Source: Struthio camelus (lineage: Eukaryota; Chordata; Aves; Struthioniformes; Struthionidae). Taken from it: DNA of 64,000 nt. The notes below the pieces were generated by a model. The model was not told the DNA's origin. It saw only the letters and a program-made list of their open reading frames with translations, and did no database searches. The translations under genes were made by a program, and so were the position numbers. Below, one piece after another: positions 9,438 through 21,949 of this stretch; position 1 is the stretch's first letter; each line of letters opens with the position of its first letter. The stretch spans positions 22,200,501 through 22,264,500 of the forward strand of contig NC_090954.1 in the NCBI RefSeq assembly GCF_040807025.1, read 5' to 3'.

Positions 9438-12043
9438 CTACGCTAACCTTTTGTCGTTCATTGCCTTAGCCTTTGTAATTGATCGTTCCTTTCATGAGCA
9501 GTCTTTCTCCCTTATCTCCAAACACTCCACACACACCTCTCCGCCTTTCACTTCTGTTTTCAGCACACAGCAGAGGCTGCTGTGAATCACATTTCGGCTC
9601 TCCCCTGAAGCGCGCTCCAGTCAGCGCAGCCACCGCAATGAGCGAGAGCCGCTCGCGGGGAAACTACGCGGGGCCAGCGCCGCACGTCGCCTCACCGAAG
9701 GTACTGGGGGCGACGGGGGGTAGGGTACGGGCGAATCCATCGGGGTAGGACAGAAAACGGACAGATGCCGACTGAAAGCAAGTCAGTTCGAGAGGTTACG
9801 CTCAAACAGTAAACACACACACAGTGAACCAGCTGCTAGAGGGTCGCTTAGAAGGAATAACAAACAAATTGAACATGCACATAGAAGGAAGCTTCTGTGC
9901 GAAAAGTGGTTAATAATGTGTGCTGCTCACGAAACTAATCACGAGACAGTGAGAAACAGTCTTCCCGCAGTTAAAACGAGAAGGCAGGAAAAACCATTAA
10001 ATTAGAGAAACTAACAGCACCTTTAATTGAAAATGACGTTAAAAGTGAGTGAGCGGCGGGGAGGGGAGGAGATAGCCATGCGCCTTGCAAATTACGAGGC
10101 AAATAAAAACCTGCATGAAAGAAACAGATGTGTCCTAAGTGAGCTGAACGGAACGCTGGGTAAACTCCAAAGAAGGGGCTCCATTAGTGCAGGCTGGGCA
10201 TACCTTTCCAGCAAGCAAATTTCAGTGCTGGATTATTTGTTTCCAAAAGTCAGCCTTGCAATTCATGATCTAAGTGATCTGCTAAAGCCTTTTCTTTCCA
10301 TAAAAAGGAAGAAGAAGCATACTTGAGGAAGTCTCGACCGAAACGGAACCTCTCCTCACGTAAAGCAGGAAGCTGATTTGAGTGTTCTGAAGAAGAGATG
10401 GAGCCAACGGATGACAAACACTGATGGAGGGCTGCTGAGCAGTTTTCTAAGAAAAATGTAGGACGAGAAGAAGGAAATCGAAATGCTTCTGAGTGGACTC
10501 GTAGTATCATCAGAAACTGAGGGAGACGTTCCAGCATGCCTAACTATGATAACTCTTAACGAGACAATGTCGGGGTTTCTGGTCTTCTGTGGCTAGGACA
10601 GAAGTAATGCACTCCACCTCTATCGCTGTTAATAAGTACACGTTGCTAAACGTTGCTTTTCCGAGTATGTAACGTTCTTGTATCATATCTGCATGTCGGG
10701 GAAGGAGAAGACACAACCCCTTTCCTAGCAGCAGACTTCCGTGTTTGAAGGTACCAGAGAGAGAAAAACAAGAAATCCAAAGCGATCCAACCCAAAGATG
10801 TCTCCGTCTCCAAACAACAGAAAATCTATTCCTCTTGGTAAAGATGGAAATACCATCTGCCCTAATAGGAAGCCACAATTAACAATTCACTCGCATACAC
10901 GTGACGGCCTGCCGACTAGCCAGAATCCTGGCTTCTCACCCTTGATAGATATGTGTACACACACATCACACGGGCAGACACGTTTAAAGACACCTGCCTA
11001 TTTCTCCTCTTTCTGTTCTTGCGTAGAACTTCCAAAAAACAATAAGACTCCAGGAGGGAGAATTTTCAGTACCCCTGCAAGCTACTCCAGTATTAGCCAG
11101 CCAAAACGCAATAGCACACATATTGCTCGCTTAGCCACTGCCTTTCAGCAAAAAAAAAAAAATAAAATAAAATAAAAAACAAAAACAAAAAGAAAAAACG
11201 TTCTGGTCTCATAGATTAGACAGACTCAGACATGGTCAAAGTACCGTTACGTTTGCCACAACACCACACCATCCCTAGCAATTCAATTTATGACCTCGGC
11301 TCTACATCAACGCCCCCCTTCACCTTCGCCTGCATATTAAAGACACAGTGACGACCAGGAAAAGAGACGGAGCCCTACCACCACCGATGGAAAAGGCCAT
11401 AAAGAACGCAGAGAAATCACGGCCCTACAGAAGAACCGGCTCCCCTGACTCCAACCCTTCTGCAGCACCAACAACTGGGACGGTAGGCGGCGACGCCCGT
11501 GTCTTTCTTTAGGGGGGAAGTTAGGCCCTGGCCGCGCCCGGAGGCTCTCTTTTGTCGACCCATTCACAGGCACACGCTCACATTTCACCTGGAGATACAG
11601 CACCGAAACAACGTACAACATTTGTTTCGTGTTCAACACTATCAAGCAAGTCGTCTCCCTGGGGAAAAGGAGATCGGGGAAAACAAAAACCCTTCAACAC
11701 AAAACCCTTCGATCACATTTCCCCCCTACCCAAGTGCAGAATCAGTACACTTCATTGTACACAACGAGGAGCCACGTTCGCTGTTACTCACGTATGCGAT
11801 TGTCTACGGAACAAACGTGACGGCCGGAACCTTTCAACTGAGCCTGAACGTGTAATTCCTGATGACCCCAGGGGCACCTTGGTTCACTTCCTGCTTTTAA
11901 GCGAAGCGGGGAAAATACTGTCTCCTCCTTTCATGACAAAGGGATCATCCTGTCCCACTACAACGCACACATGTGGAAAGCAAACCACAAAAATAATTGC
12001 GTCAAGTTAACAACGACCGAGACGTTGGCGACGGCTTACAGAC

Positions 12044-12097
12044 CGACAGTGCATCGGGGTGCGACGGCGGGTCTCGCGCCGCTCTCCCACTAAAATC
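12044..12097 (-). pseudogene. Relic 2: decayed 3' end of a type-B variable exon (unit 1)
   Basis: The minus strand reads RDPPSHPDALS, then GGTCTGTAAGCC. The B2 exon ends AEPPSDADAVQ before the same donor, so PPS and DA align and the phase is equal. A TAG stop precedes DFSGRAARD. It lies 413 bp past the B2 donor in the direction of transcription. I read it as the remnant of a further B-type exon end. Confidence 0.45.
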
Positions 12098-12456
12098 CTA
12101 CCACGACTTGGAGAAGGGAAAAGCACTGTTGCGTGAAGGACGAGGGCCAACAAAGCTCATGAAATGCAAGACGGTCAGGACCGAGTATGCAAACACCACT
12201 GCCATTCAGTGTGAGAAGAGACATTCATGCTACTAACGCCTACGACAGCCTAGAAAAAAGAAGGCGTTACACTAGTGCTTCCTCCATTCTTTCATTCACT
12301 CCAGCGGGCGCCACTCCGTCCTATTTCATATTCAAATAAAACCCCAGGGAAGCACCCCAGGTGGCTAAGGATGAGCAAAACTGTAAAAGCACGAATATAG
12401 GTCGTAAGAAGACAAGGCAGGGGGCGAGAGGAGGACCGGGTGGTCGGCTTACAGAC

Positions 12457-14892
12457 CTGCACGGCGTCGGCGTCCGACGGCGGCTCTGCCGGGCCTCGGC
12501 TGCTGCTCGGCGTCGGCGTCCCGGGCGCGTCCCCGCTGAGAAGATCCGCGGCGGCCAGGCCGGGCAGCGGGGCCGGCAGCCAAGCGCACTCGGCCACGGC
12601 GCGGCCCGGGGCCACGCACAGGTTGTACGAGTAGGGCAAGGTGCCCTCGCAGAAGTCGGCCGGGAAGGCCGGGCCGGCCCCGGAGAAGCGCTCGGCGCCC
12701 AGGCAGCGCAGGACGGCGGGCGGCCCGGCGCGGCGCACCCGCGCCACCACGGCCAGCGCCACGCTCAGCACCAGCAAGGCGCAGAGCAGCGCCAGCGCCA
12801 GCACCAGGGAGAACTGCAGATCCGCCGGCGACTCGCCGCCCGCCGCCCGCTCGCTCAGCGCCGGCAGCGCCTCCTGCAAGCTCTCGGCCAGCACCACGTG
12901 CAGCGTGGCCGTGGCCGACAGCGCCGGCTGCCCGTGGTCCTTCACCACCACCACCAGCCGCTGCCGCGGCGCGTCCCGCTCCGACACGGCCCGCGCCGTG
13001 CGCACCTCGCCGCTGTGCAGCCCCAGCCGGAACAGCGCCGGCTCCGTCGCCTGCACCAGCTCGTACGACAGCCACGCGTTGCGCCCCGAGTCCGCGTCCA
13101 CCGCCACCACCTTGGCCGCCAGCCACCCGGCCTCGGCCGACCGCGGCACCACCTCGAACGGGCCCGCGCCGGCGCTCGCCGCCGCCGCCGCCGGCCACAG
13201 CACCTGCGGCGCGTTGTCGTTGCGGTCCAGCACGAAGACGCGCACCGTCGCCGTCGAGCTCCGCGCCGGCGCCCCGCCGTCCTGCGCCCTCACCTCCACG
13301 GCGAACTCGCGGCACTGCTCGTAGTCGAAGGAGCGCTGCGCGTACACCGCGCCGCTCCGCGCCTCCACCGACACGTACGCCGCCGCCGCCGCCGCCTCGC
13401 CCGCGCTGCCGCCCACCAGCCAGTAGCTCACGCGCCCGTTGGCGCCCGCGTCCGCGTCCCGCGCGCGCACGCGCAGCACCGCCGCGCCCGCCGCGTTGTT
13501 CTCCGGCACGTAGGCGCTGTAGGCGCCTTCCTCGAACACCGGCGCGTTGTCGTTCACGTCCGACACCGCCAGCGCCAGCGCGGTGCGGCTGCAGAGCGCC
13601 GGGCTGCCCCCGTCGCGGGCCATCACCGTCACGTTGTGCTCGGACGCCCGCTCCCGGTCCAGCGCGCTCGCCGTCACCACCTTGTAGGAGCTGCCCGGCG
13701 ACGCCACCATCGCGAACGGCGTCTCGCCCTCCAGCTCGCACCACACCTTCCCGTTCTCGCCGGAGTCCCGGTCCCGCACCTTGAGGAGCGCGACGACCGT
13801 GCCGGGCGGGGAGTCCTCGGGCACCGGGCTCGACACCGACAACGTCGTTATCTCGGGCGCGTTGTCGTTCTCGTCGGTGATCTCTACGCGGACTTGGCAG
13901 TGACCGCTGAGCCCGCCCCCGTCCCTCGCTTCCACTCCGAAGGTGTACTCCTGCCTCTCCTCAAAATCCAGAATCCCTTCGCTCCGGATGTCGCCGCTGT
14001 CGCTGCCGATGCTGAAGACAGCGCGGACCGCCGCCGGCACGTTGCTGAAGGAGTAGGAGACGCGGCCGTTGGAGCCCGCATCCGCGTCCGTGGCGCGGAC
14101 CCGCAGCACCAGCGACCCCGCCGGCAGATTCTCCCTCACTCGCGCCTCGTACGCGCTTTTGCTGAACACGGGCGCGTTGTCATTGGCGTCGGTCACGTTC
14201 ACGCGAATCTGCACCGTCCCCGACCTCGCTGGAGCCCCACCGTCCACCGCCGTCAGCACCATCTGAAAGGAGCTCTGCTTCTCACGGTCCAAAGCGGCTG
14301 CTAACACCAGTTCGGGCTGCTTCTTGCCACTGGCGCTCTCCTTCACTGCCAGCGTGAAGGACGGGGTTTCAGTCAGCTGGTAACTCAGCAGCGAGTTGCT
14401 TCCCACATCCGCATCTTGCGCCATCTCCAGCGGAAAGCGCGCACCAGGAACAGTCCATTCTGCGATCTCCAGATCGAGAGCAGCCTTGCTGAAGACCGGG
14501 GAGTTGTCATTGACGTCCTGGATGGCCACGTCGACGTGGAAAACGTTGAGCGGGTTCTGCACCACCGCCTCGAAACTGACCGAGCAGGACGCGGAGTCGC
14601 CGCACATCTCCTCGCGGTCCAGCCTCTCGCTCACGTACAGGTTCCCGTTCTCCGCGCTCACGGCGAAGTAGGGCTTCTCCGAGCTGATGCGCAGCTTGCG
14701 CGCCGGCAGGTCGGCCGGGCTCAGCCCCAGGTCCCGCGCCAGCGGCCCCACCAGGGAGCCGCTGCCCGTTTCCTCGGGAATCGCGTAGCGCAGCCGCTCC
14801 GGCGCCGCCCGGCAGCACAGCGGCAGCAGCACGGCCAACAGCGCGACGTGCCTGGCTGCTGCCCGCCGCTCCGCTGCTTGCCTCGCTCCCAT
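12457..14892 (-). CDS. PCDHGB: B2: protocadherin gamma-B type variable exon, complete (812 codons)
   Basis: Reference copy for the B type. Approximate layout: signal peptide 1-30 ending PLCCRA; mature N-terminus near ERLRYAIPEE; EC1 to 132 (DVNDNSP); EC2-EC5 each closed by a DxNDNAP calcium motif; EC6 ending near 690; transmembrane helix 694-717 (FSLVLALALLCALLVLSVAL); tail 718-812 with EGTLPYSYNLCVA, a motif I recognise from mammalian PCDHGB proteins. The exon ends DADAVQ, with minus-strand donor CAG|GTCTGT in phase 0. That donor is weak at +3 and +4, and a better-looking GTAAGC starts four bases further on. Copy-specific residues: EC1 LRISSEKPYF, EC2 entry LEIAEWTVPG, KESASGKKQPE, HCQVRVEI, and EC4 KVRDRDSGENG. 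Upstream lie a CTCTG pentamer tract and the CGCT promoter motif. Confidence 0.93.
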
Positions 14893-14998
14893 CCCCGCCG
14901 CTCGCCGCGCCTCGCCTCCCGTCCTCCGACGCTGCCGGGCTCTGCAGATCCCCCGCTGCTGCCTCGCAGATCAAACGGCGGGCCGAGAGACAGGCCGC

Positions 14999-15028
14999 CT
15001 CTGCTCTGCTCTGCTCTGCTCTGCTCTG
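14999..15028. repeat. CTCTG pentamer microsatellite, B2 leader
   Basis: Six perfect CTCTG units, same position and length as at B1. Confidence 0.9.
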
Positions 15029-15117
15029 TGTCCCCGAGGCGGGCGCTGTGCGAGCCAGCAGCCGCCCCGGCTTCGGCTCCGGCTTCGGCTCCGGCTCCGG
15101 CGCTCCGGCTCTGCATC

Positions 15118-15134
15118 GGGCAACAGCGGCACCC
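15118..15134 (-). promoter_or_regulatory. CSE/CGCT-box candidate upstream of B2
   Basis: GGGTGCCGCTGTTGCCC on the minus strand, 226-242 bp before the B2 ATG; identical to the B1 motif. Confidence 0.55.
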
Positions 15135-18075
15135 GGAGTCCCCGCGCCGCCACTGCAGCCAGCCCGCGACCGCCCAGGGCCCCGCGGAAAGCCACGCTCT
15201 CCCCAGGGGAGCTCGTCATTCAAGAGCTGCTTCGGAGCAGCCTGGAGGCGTTACCCTGCGCCACCCCCTGCTGTCACAGAAGGTCGCCTCGCGGAAGGAA
15301 GGAATCAGTCGCTTTGTCGCGCCTCCGCTTCGGTAAGTCAGGCCTGGGGTTTCTGTCCTTTGCACCGAAGGTGGTGGTACCGTCATAGGGATATGCAGTA
15401 GATATATTCGCTTTGGGCGGGGACAAGAAAAGCCGCCTGTCGGCAGCATAGCGAAAGCCCCTCCCTTCGACCTCATTTATCCACCCCAACATGCATCACA
15501 TGAACATGTACACGCCAGCGTCTGCCTGGAAGCGGCATTTCCTGTACGGTTCGGGCACTGCTCTTGGATTCAGGAGCAGAGCCAGGGGCTGCTTTCGCAC
15601 CTCAGCCTCGAGAAGTTCGTGTTTGGAAAGCGATGCCAAACTGCAACACAGCTCCTCTGTAAGGTAACTCGCTTTCAAGGCTGAGCCCTAAACCACAGCG
15701 GGTCAGACTTCAGGCAGTAAAAGATGTCCTGAAGCGAATCACTGTCAAAGCACTTCACTTCCCCTAGTAAATGTCCGGACATAATGCCGGTGCTTCTCTA
15801 ACCTGCCATGCTCTAGCGAGGTTTCTGGTACTTCAGCCATACTCGCCTGGCCTCAGAATAGGCTGTAATCTAAAGGAAAAAATGATACTGCTTCTGCATT
15901 TAAGAGAGAGCAGAACATATTTTGCAGGAGCACAAGGGTGATTCCCCACATTTGACAAAGAGCTGCATGTTCGGAATAGAGATGTATTTTAGAGCCAAAA
16001 GGTACAGCGCCTGGGAAACAGATCTTATTCCAGCCACAACTTGGAGCTCCCTTGGGCCAGACCGAGGATATTCCAGCAAGCACTGAACTTTTCTCTAGAA
16101 GGCCTAGGAAAGGCCTCCGGGCTCAGCAAGCATAAAATTCTTCTCCTAAATTATTACCATGCACAGGAAAAGCTGTACTATAAGCCAAAGAAAGAGCATG
16201 GGACAGATTACCAGTCGTACTGTAAGCTAAAGAGCATGAGAGGAATAACAAGAGACGTTTCGCACTGCAGGCATGGCCTAAGTGCTCCTCGTCCCAATTG
16301 GACGAGGTGGAGGCATTGGACCGAGGTGGAGGCATTGGACCTGGTGGAGGAAGCAATTGCCTTCTTGACAACATCACTACAGCATTCAGTGAGTATTCAG
16401 AGTATCAAGAAGTATCCTGACAGCACTATCAGGTTCCTGAGTACACAGTGCACGCATACGTTGTTGGCCACATCAACACTGTAAAGCCGGAGGCACGCAG
16501 ACGATGCCAGCGTGACAGCATTCCCCCAGAGAGGCAAGTGTTCAGAAGACTTCAGTGACTCGGGACCTTCAGTCACGACCCTCCCACCCCTCGGGAGAAA
16601 AGAACAAACAAACAAACAAACAAACAAACACACAAACACACAAAAACCCCAGAACCAGTATCTGTTGGAGGCCTGACGAAGCCAGGAGAGACGCACTGCA
16701 GTTCTCCAGGGCTTTCTCAGTGTTGGCAACCTCCGGGAACCGGGACAGCCATCACTCGAGTCCCACCCCACAAAGGCTTGAAGAGACGGAAAAAAATGCA
16801 ACACGCATCTTCCATCAACACGAGGTAGATATACGTTTTTAGAGTACAGTTCTAGGCTGGGGCAGCGTTCACTGAGCTGCATTGCCTCCAACCTCAGAGG
16901 TCCAGTGAGACAGTGATACCGACTTGACACAAAAGCTTTTCGACTGCCCTAGTAACTTTGAAGGCATTCTGCCCTCTCGTAACGACACCAAGGGCTCCAC
17001 ACGCCATTGGGAACCATGCGCCAGCTTGCTTTCTCACACTTCACCCATACCTTCAAGGCCTAAGGACAGGCTGCCGCCTATAAACATACAGCCGTTGAGC
17101 TCCACTCACAAGACAGTGGAGGACCTCCGGAGGAGCGCAACGGTGATCCCCCACTTAGGTCAAGTGGTGCCTCTGTCGCATGCTCATATATTTCACAACT
17201 TGGCACTTACCAAGCAGCCGTTTCGCTCCTCCAGCCTCTTAGTCCCTCCACAGCTTGGAGCTCACTGTTGGCCCAAAGCAGGGAATGCCAGCAGGCAACC
17301 GGCAATACACAGGCACACCGAGGAATGGTCTCCCGATCGAGGCAGCAGTACCTCCCACTCGCAAAACGCACACTGCATCCTCGAGCGTCCCATTCACCCT
17401 TCTGTCACAACGCACCGATTGACACATCGCGTGAAGCATGTTCTGACACAACGAGCCCCCAGAAGCCTACGCCATCTCCCTGGTCAACGCCTTCTCTCCT
17501 GCAGCTCCTGGATTCTCTGGGGGTGCTAGACACAGCCAGGAAATTCATCGTCCCCACACAGGCTCTTCTGGCCGCCTTTCCCCACCACCCAGGGTCAGGC
17601 TCCGAACCCACCACAAGTGTCAGGCCTTTATACAGAAGCTCACGCTGCCTACATGCTTGCCACTCCCATTGCCCGCCGACTCATTGCACCCGTTTGAGAT
17701 AACTAGCACCAAAGGAAAAGGGCGTGTCCTAAGAGGAGGGCGAGAAGAACAGCGACCAGCTGACACCCTTTCTAAGCAAATGCAAATAACAAGCCGCTCA
17801 CCAAGAAAATCCACCTGGAAAACACATTTCCGTTTCCGCGAGCTCCGCACCCCCTAGAGCACTGCAAAAGCAAATCGTATCGGCAACAGGGACCTTCGAG
17901 GAGGTCGTAGCCACACCCGCAGCTATCCCTCCACCTCTGCTCGCTACTCTCCCGCTCTGTGACAGAAACGACGACGAGCAGGAAAGCAAAGGGACAAGTG
18001 CCGCCGCGCAGGGGAAAAGGCGCGAGGAGGGGCGGAAGCAAGGAGCACGTGGAAAGTCTCGTCAGAGGCACTCAC

Positions 18076-18819
18076 CGGGAGGGCGTCTCCGCTGCCGCTG
18101 TCGCTGCCGCTGTCGCTGCCGCTGTCGCTGCCGGCGCCGGCGCCGGCGGGCTCTTCGGGCAGCAGCGGCGCGCGTTTGTCGGGCGGCGGCGGGGCCGGCA
18201 GGGTGTTGGAGCCGCTGGCGCCCGGGCAGCGGCGCTGGCTCTTGCGCGAGTCGGCGGTGAGCGAGAGCTCGTGCGAGTAGGAGTGGAGGAAGGCGCGGAC
18301 GCCGTCGATGCCCACGAAGGGCGAGGCCGGGGCGGCGCGCGAGGCCCCGCTGCCCGCGGCCAGCAGCCGCGAGCGGCGCCAGCGGCGCAGGCGCAGCGCC
18401 AGCAGCGCCAGCAGGAAGGCGAGGAAGAGGCACGCCACGGCCGCCACGGCCAGCACCAGCCAGCGCGTCAGGCTGCCGGCCGGCTCGCCCGGCGCCGCCG
18501 CGCCGCTCAGCTCCGACAGCAGCTCCGCCACGCTCTCGGCCAGCACCACGTGCAGCGTGGCCGTGGCCGACAGCGCCGGCTGCCCGTGGTCCTTCACCAC
18601 CACCACCAGCCGCTGCCGCGGCGCGTCGCGCGCCACCGGCAGCCGCGCCGTGCGCACCTCGCCGCTGTGCAGCCCCACGCGGAAGAGCCCCGGCTCCGTC
18701 GCCTTGGCCAGCTCGTACGACAGCCACGCGTTCTGCCCCGAGTCCGCGTCCACCGCCACCACCTTGGCCACCAGCGTCCCGGGCTCCGCCGACCGCGGCG
18801 CCAGCTCCACGCCCGACCA

Positions 18820-18850
<31 letters not shown>

Positions 18851-20589
18851 GCCGCCGCCGCCGCCGGGTACAGCACCTGCGGCGCGTTGTCGTTCTCGTC
18901 CACGATGAAGAGCCGCACCGACACGTTGCTGCTCAGCGCCGGCGCGCCCCCGTCCTCCGCCCGCACCCACAGCCCCACCTCGCGCACCTCCTCGTAGTCG
19001 AAGGAGCGCAGCGCGTACAGCGCGCCCGTCTCCGCGTGCACCGACACGTAGGACGAGAGCGGCGCGCCCCGCACCTGCCCCTCGCACAGCCGGTACCGCA
19101 CGCGCCCGTTCTGCCCCCAGTCCGCGTCCGCCGCCCGCACCCTCAGCACCAGCGCGCCCTTGCCGTTGTTCTCGGGCAGCCAGGCGCTGTAGCGCGCCTC
19201 GCCGAACACCGGCGCGTTGTCGTTCACGTCCAGCACCCGCAGCGGCAGCACCGCGCTGCTCCACAGCGCCGGCGACCCGCCGTCCGTCGCCCGCACCGTC
19301 ACGTTGTACTCCGACACCTCCTCCCGGTCCAGCTCCCGCGCCGTCACCACGCTGTAGTAGTCCTCAAAGGACTTCTCCAGCCGGAACGGCAGCGTGCCTG
19401 GGAGCGACAGCCGCACCTCCCCATTGGCCTCTGAATCTTCGTCCTTCACTTTTAGCAAAGCGATAACAGTTCCCGGGGGGCTGTCCTCGGGCACCGAGCT
19501 CACGACGGACGTCACCACGATTTCAGGCGTGTTGTCATTGACGTCGATGACGCTCACCAGGACTTTCGCCCTGGCCGAGAGGTCCCCGCCGTCCTTCGCC
19601 TGCACCTCCAGCTCGTACAAAGCCGCTTCCTCGTAGTCCAGCTGCCCCGCCGCCGACACGTCCCCGGTGCGGGCGTCCACCTGGAAGACGCGCGACGCTC
19701 CGCCGGGCGTCCTGCGCAACGAGTAGCTCAGCTCTGCATTGCTGCCCTCGTCCGCATCCGTGGCGTTCACGGTGAGCAGCCGCGACCCCACGGGCACGTC
19801 CTCCCGCACGCGCACCGTGTACACCGCCTGGCTGAACACCGGCGCGTTGTCGTTCGCGTCCAGCACCACCACGCGGATCCGCGCCGTGCCCGTCCGCGCC
19901 GGCTGCCCGCCGTCCTCAGCCCTCAGCACCAGCTCGTGAAACGCGCCTTCCTCCCGGTCCAGCGCCTTCGCCAGCACCAGCTCGGGCTGTTTCTCCCCAT
20001 CCGGTCCCGTCTGCACGGCCAGACCGAAGTGCTCGTCGCCGCTCAGCTCGTAGCGCTGCAGGGCATTCAGCCCTGCGTCCGCGTCTTGCGCTTCTTCCAG
20101 CGAGTACCGCGTTCCCACGGCTGCTGTTTCACTGATTCGAAACTGCAGTTTATCTTGCTGGAACTTGGGAGCATTGTCATTCAGGTCGGTGATTTCTATC
20201 TGTAGTTTGAAAACCCTCATAGAGAATTCTACCAAGATTTCTAAATTTATCAGGCACTTGTCCTCCAGCCGGCCGCAAACTTGCTCTCTGTCTATCCTTT
20301 CCGCCGTCACTAAATGGCCGGTCCTGTCATGCAGAGCGAAATACTGCCGCCTACCTTTGTCGACGATGCGGGCGCCGCGGGCGCGCAGCGCCGCCGGCTC
20401 CAGCCCCAGGTCCTTGGCCACGTCGCCCACGAAAGAGCCCTTCTGCATCTCCTCGGGCACCGAGTAGCGGAGCTGCCCCCACGCCAGCTCCCACGCCGCC
20501 ACCAAGGCGCACCACAGCAGCGCTCGCCCTCGCCCTCGCCCTCGCCCTCGCTCTCGCCGGCCCCAGCGCCTCCCTGGATCCGCACGCAT
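18076..20589 (-). CDS. PCDHGA: A2: protocadherin gamma-A type variable exon, complete (838 codons)
   Basis: Intact single-exon receptor with the A1 layout: six EC repeats, one membrane helix and the FVGIDGVRAF tail. The exon closes at DALP with the phase-0 donor GTGAGT. It differs from A1 mainly in EC1, where ARIVDKGRRQYF replaces ARVVSEGRRQYF through six substitutions within 12 bp, one of them silent. This puts K instead of E at about mature residue 41, a charge reversal. EC2 entry is ISETAAVG as in A1. The Ala/Gly linker at the start of EC6 is one GA dipeptide longer than in A1, which accounts for the two extra codons. The C-terminal Gly/Ser/Asp repeat equals that of A1. Start codon at 20589 by the same argument as for A1 (CGCT motif at 20826-20842, upstream of it). 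Confidence 0.93.
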
Positions 20590-20825
20590 CGCCGCCGCCG
20601 CCCCGCCGGCACCGAAATCCCGCCGGCTCCTCCGCGCCGCTCTCGCTCCGGCACGGCCCGCCGGCCCGCTCTCGCCCACCCCTCCGCCTCGCCGCTGCAC
20701 GCCTCCGCACCGCCGGGCCGCTCGCAGCCCGCCCGCACGCCCAGCCGGCCGGCCAGCCAGCCCGGCGCCGCAGCGGGCGGGGCTCGCTCCAGCGCTCCGC
20801 TCCCTCCTCTTCTCCTCTCCTCCTT

Positions 20826-20842
20826 GGTGAGCAGCGGCGCCC
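20826..20842 (-). promoter_or_regulatory. CSE/CGCT-box candidate upstream of A2
   Basis: GGGCGCCGCTGCTCACC on the minus strand, 237-253 bp before the A2 ATG; identical to the A1 motif. Confidence 0.55.
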
Positions 20843-21865
20843 GCAGCCTCCGCCGAGAACTGCAGCCACAAGTCTCACCCCAGCCTCCCGCTCCTCCCGT
20901 TCCCCACGCCTATCCCGTACTGTCGGGGGCCGGCGGAAAAGTCAGGCTTCAGGATACACATTTGGCCTGTGGAGAATATTTGCTGCCTTCCTTGCTCTCA
21001 AGCTGATGTCTTCTCTGGACCGCATGACATTAACCTTTCTTTTCCTGAAGGTCACCATGCAAGAAAGGAGGCTGACTTGTGGGTGTGGAACTCCTACCGC
21101 ACGGCAAAAATCAATTGCTTCCGGCGATTTATGTAAAGCGCAACTACATGTATATGACATACCTCTATAACTGTATGCATATAACATGTGCTTTACGACC
21201 TTTAGATATTGAATACGCATTGCCACTAGTCCAAGAGCAGAATCTGCACGACGAATCGCAGGCCTATTTCTTACAGCGCTGCTTACGTTATTTCCCCTCA
21301 GTTTTCCAGCGACGAATGGTCACCTGACACCGAATCGACTGTGAAACGACAGCTTCGTTTCGTAACTCGGTAGTACTACTTTTTCGATGATGCCGCCAAC
21401 GCTATATACCAAGGCATCTGTGCAGACCACCTCCACTCCTCCCACCTCCTCAGCAACCCCCAGCAGCCACCCCTCTCTGGAGCACAGCACACAGAGCAAA
21501 ACGAATTACGCGATCTTTCATCAACCGACAGACCGTAATAGTCGGCTGCGTCAGTACCCATGTCCGTCCGCATGGGAACTAATATCGGTATTACACATTT
21601 CCACCACGCCTTTCAACTGAGCAGTCTACACTGATCAGTGGAACTCTAACGGTGTTCTTGGACACCAGAACCACGAACCTCTGAAAACATTTACAGCTGT
21701 TAACCTACGGGAAATATAACGCTACTGCGTCCCTCCAGTTCATTCAGAAAAGGGGCCATTCCTTTCAAAAGCAGCAGCAACAACAACAAAAAAGCAAAGC
21801 CGTACAACAGACAAAACGTTACAAGTGGTGTACTTAGACTTGGAGGAACACGCAGGCTTACAGAC

Positions 21866-21949
21866 CTGCATTGCACGGGCGTCACACGAGTGCTCTCTCC
21901 CGGCAGAGGCTTCGATGGTCGAGACAAGCGTTTCAGGGGACATCTCCAC
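21866..21949 (-). pseudogene. Relic 1, unit 2 copy
   Basis: Same DARAMQ plus donor-like GTCTGTAAGCC, with the same upstream stop. Confidence 0.45.

Larger units (their letters stand above)
8078..12456. other. Long spacer between A1 start and B2 donor (4.4 kb)
   Basis: Holds the A1 leader with the CGCT motif, relic 1, a GC/CpG-rich patch at about 9,600-9,760, an A-rich tract at 11,150-11,198 and relic 2. No CR1-type 3' end, terminal inverted repeat or RNA gene was recognised. Confidence 0.7.
2399..14892 (-). repeat. Tandem unit 1 (A1 + B2), start codon to start codon
   Basis: One period of the head-to-tail array, 12,494 bp from the B1 start to the B2 start. Coding exons and spacers are both nearly identical to units 2-5. 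The true duplication boundary cannot be placed, so start codons are used as landmarks. Confidence 0.9.
14893..18075. other. Short spacer between B2 start and A2 donor
   Basis: Same content as the B1-A1 spacer; the CAAA microsatellite is longer (about 16,604-16,646). Nothing else recognised. Confidence 0.7.

Noticed and set aside
11150-11198. A-rich tract as the tail of a retrocopy or SINE
   Set aside because: No gene-like or SINE-like body precedes it and no target site duplication was seen; it is treated as a simple repeat.
12361-14304. Long plus-strand open frames (up to 647 codons) opposite the exons
   Set aside because: They are antisense shadows of GC-rich protocadherin exons: compositionally biased (Arg, His, Gln, Pro), without domains, and broken or altered wherever the sense frame changes length.
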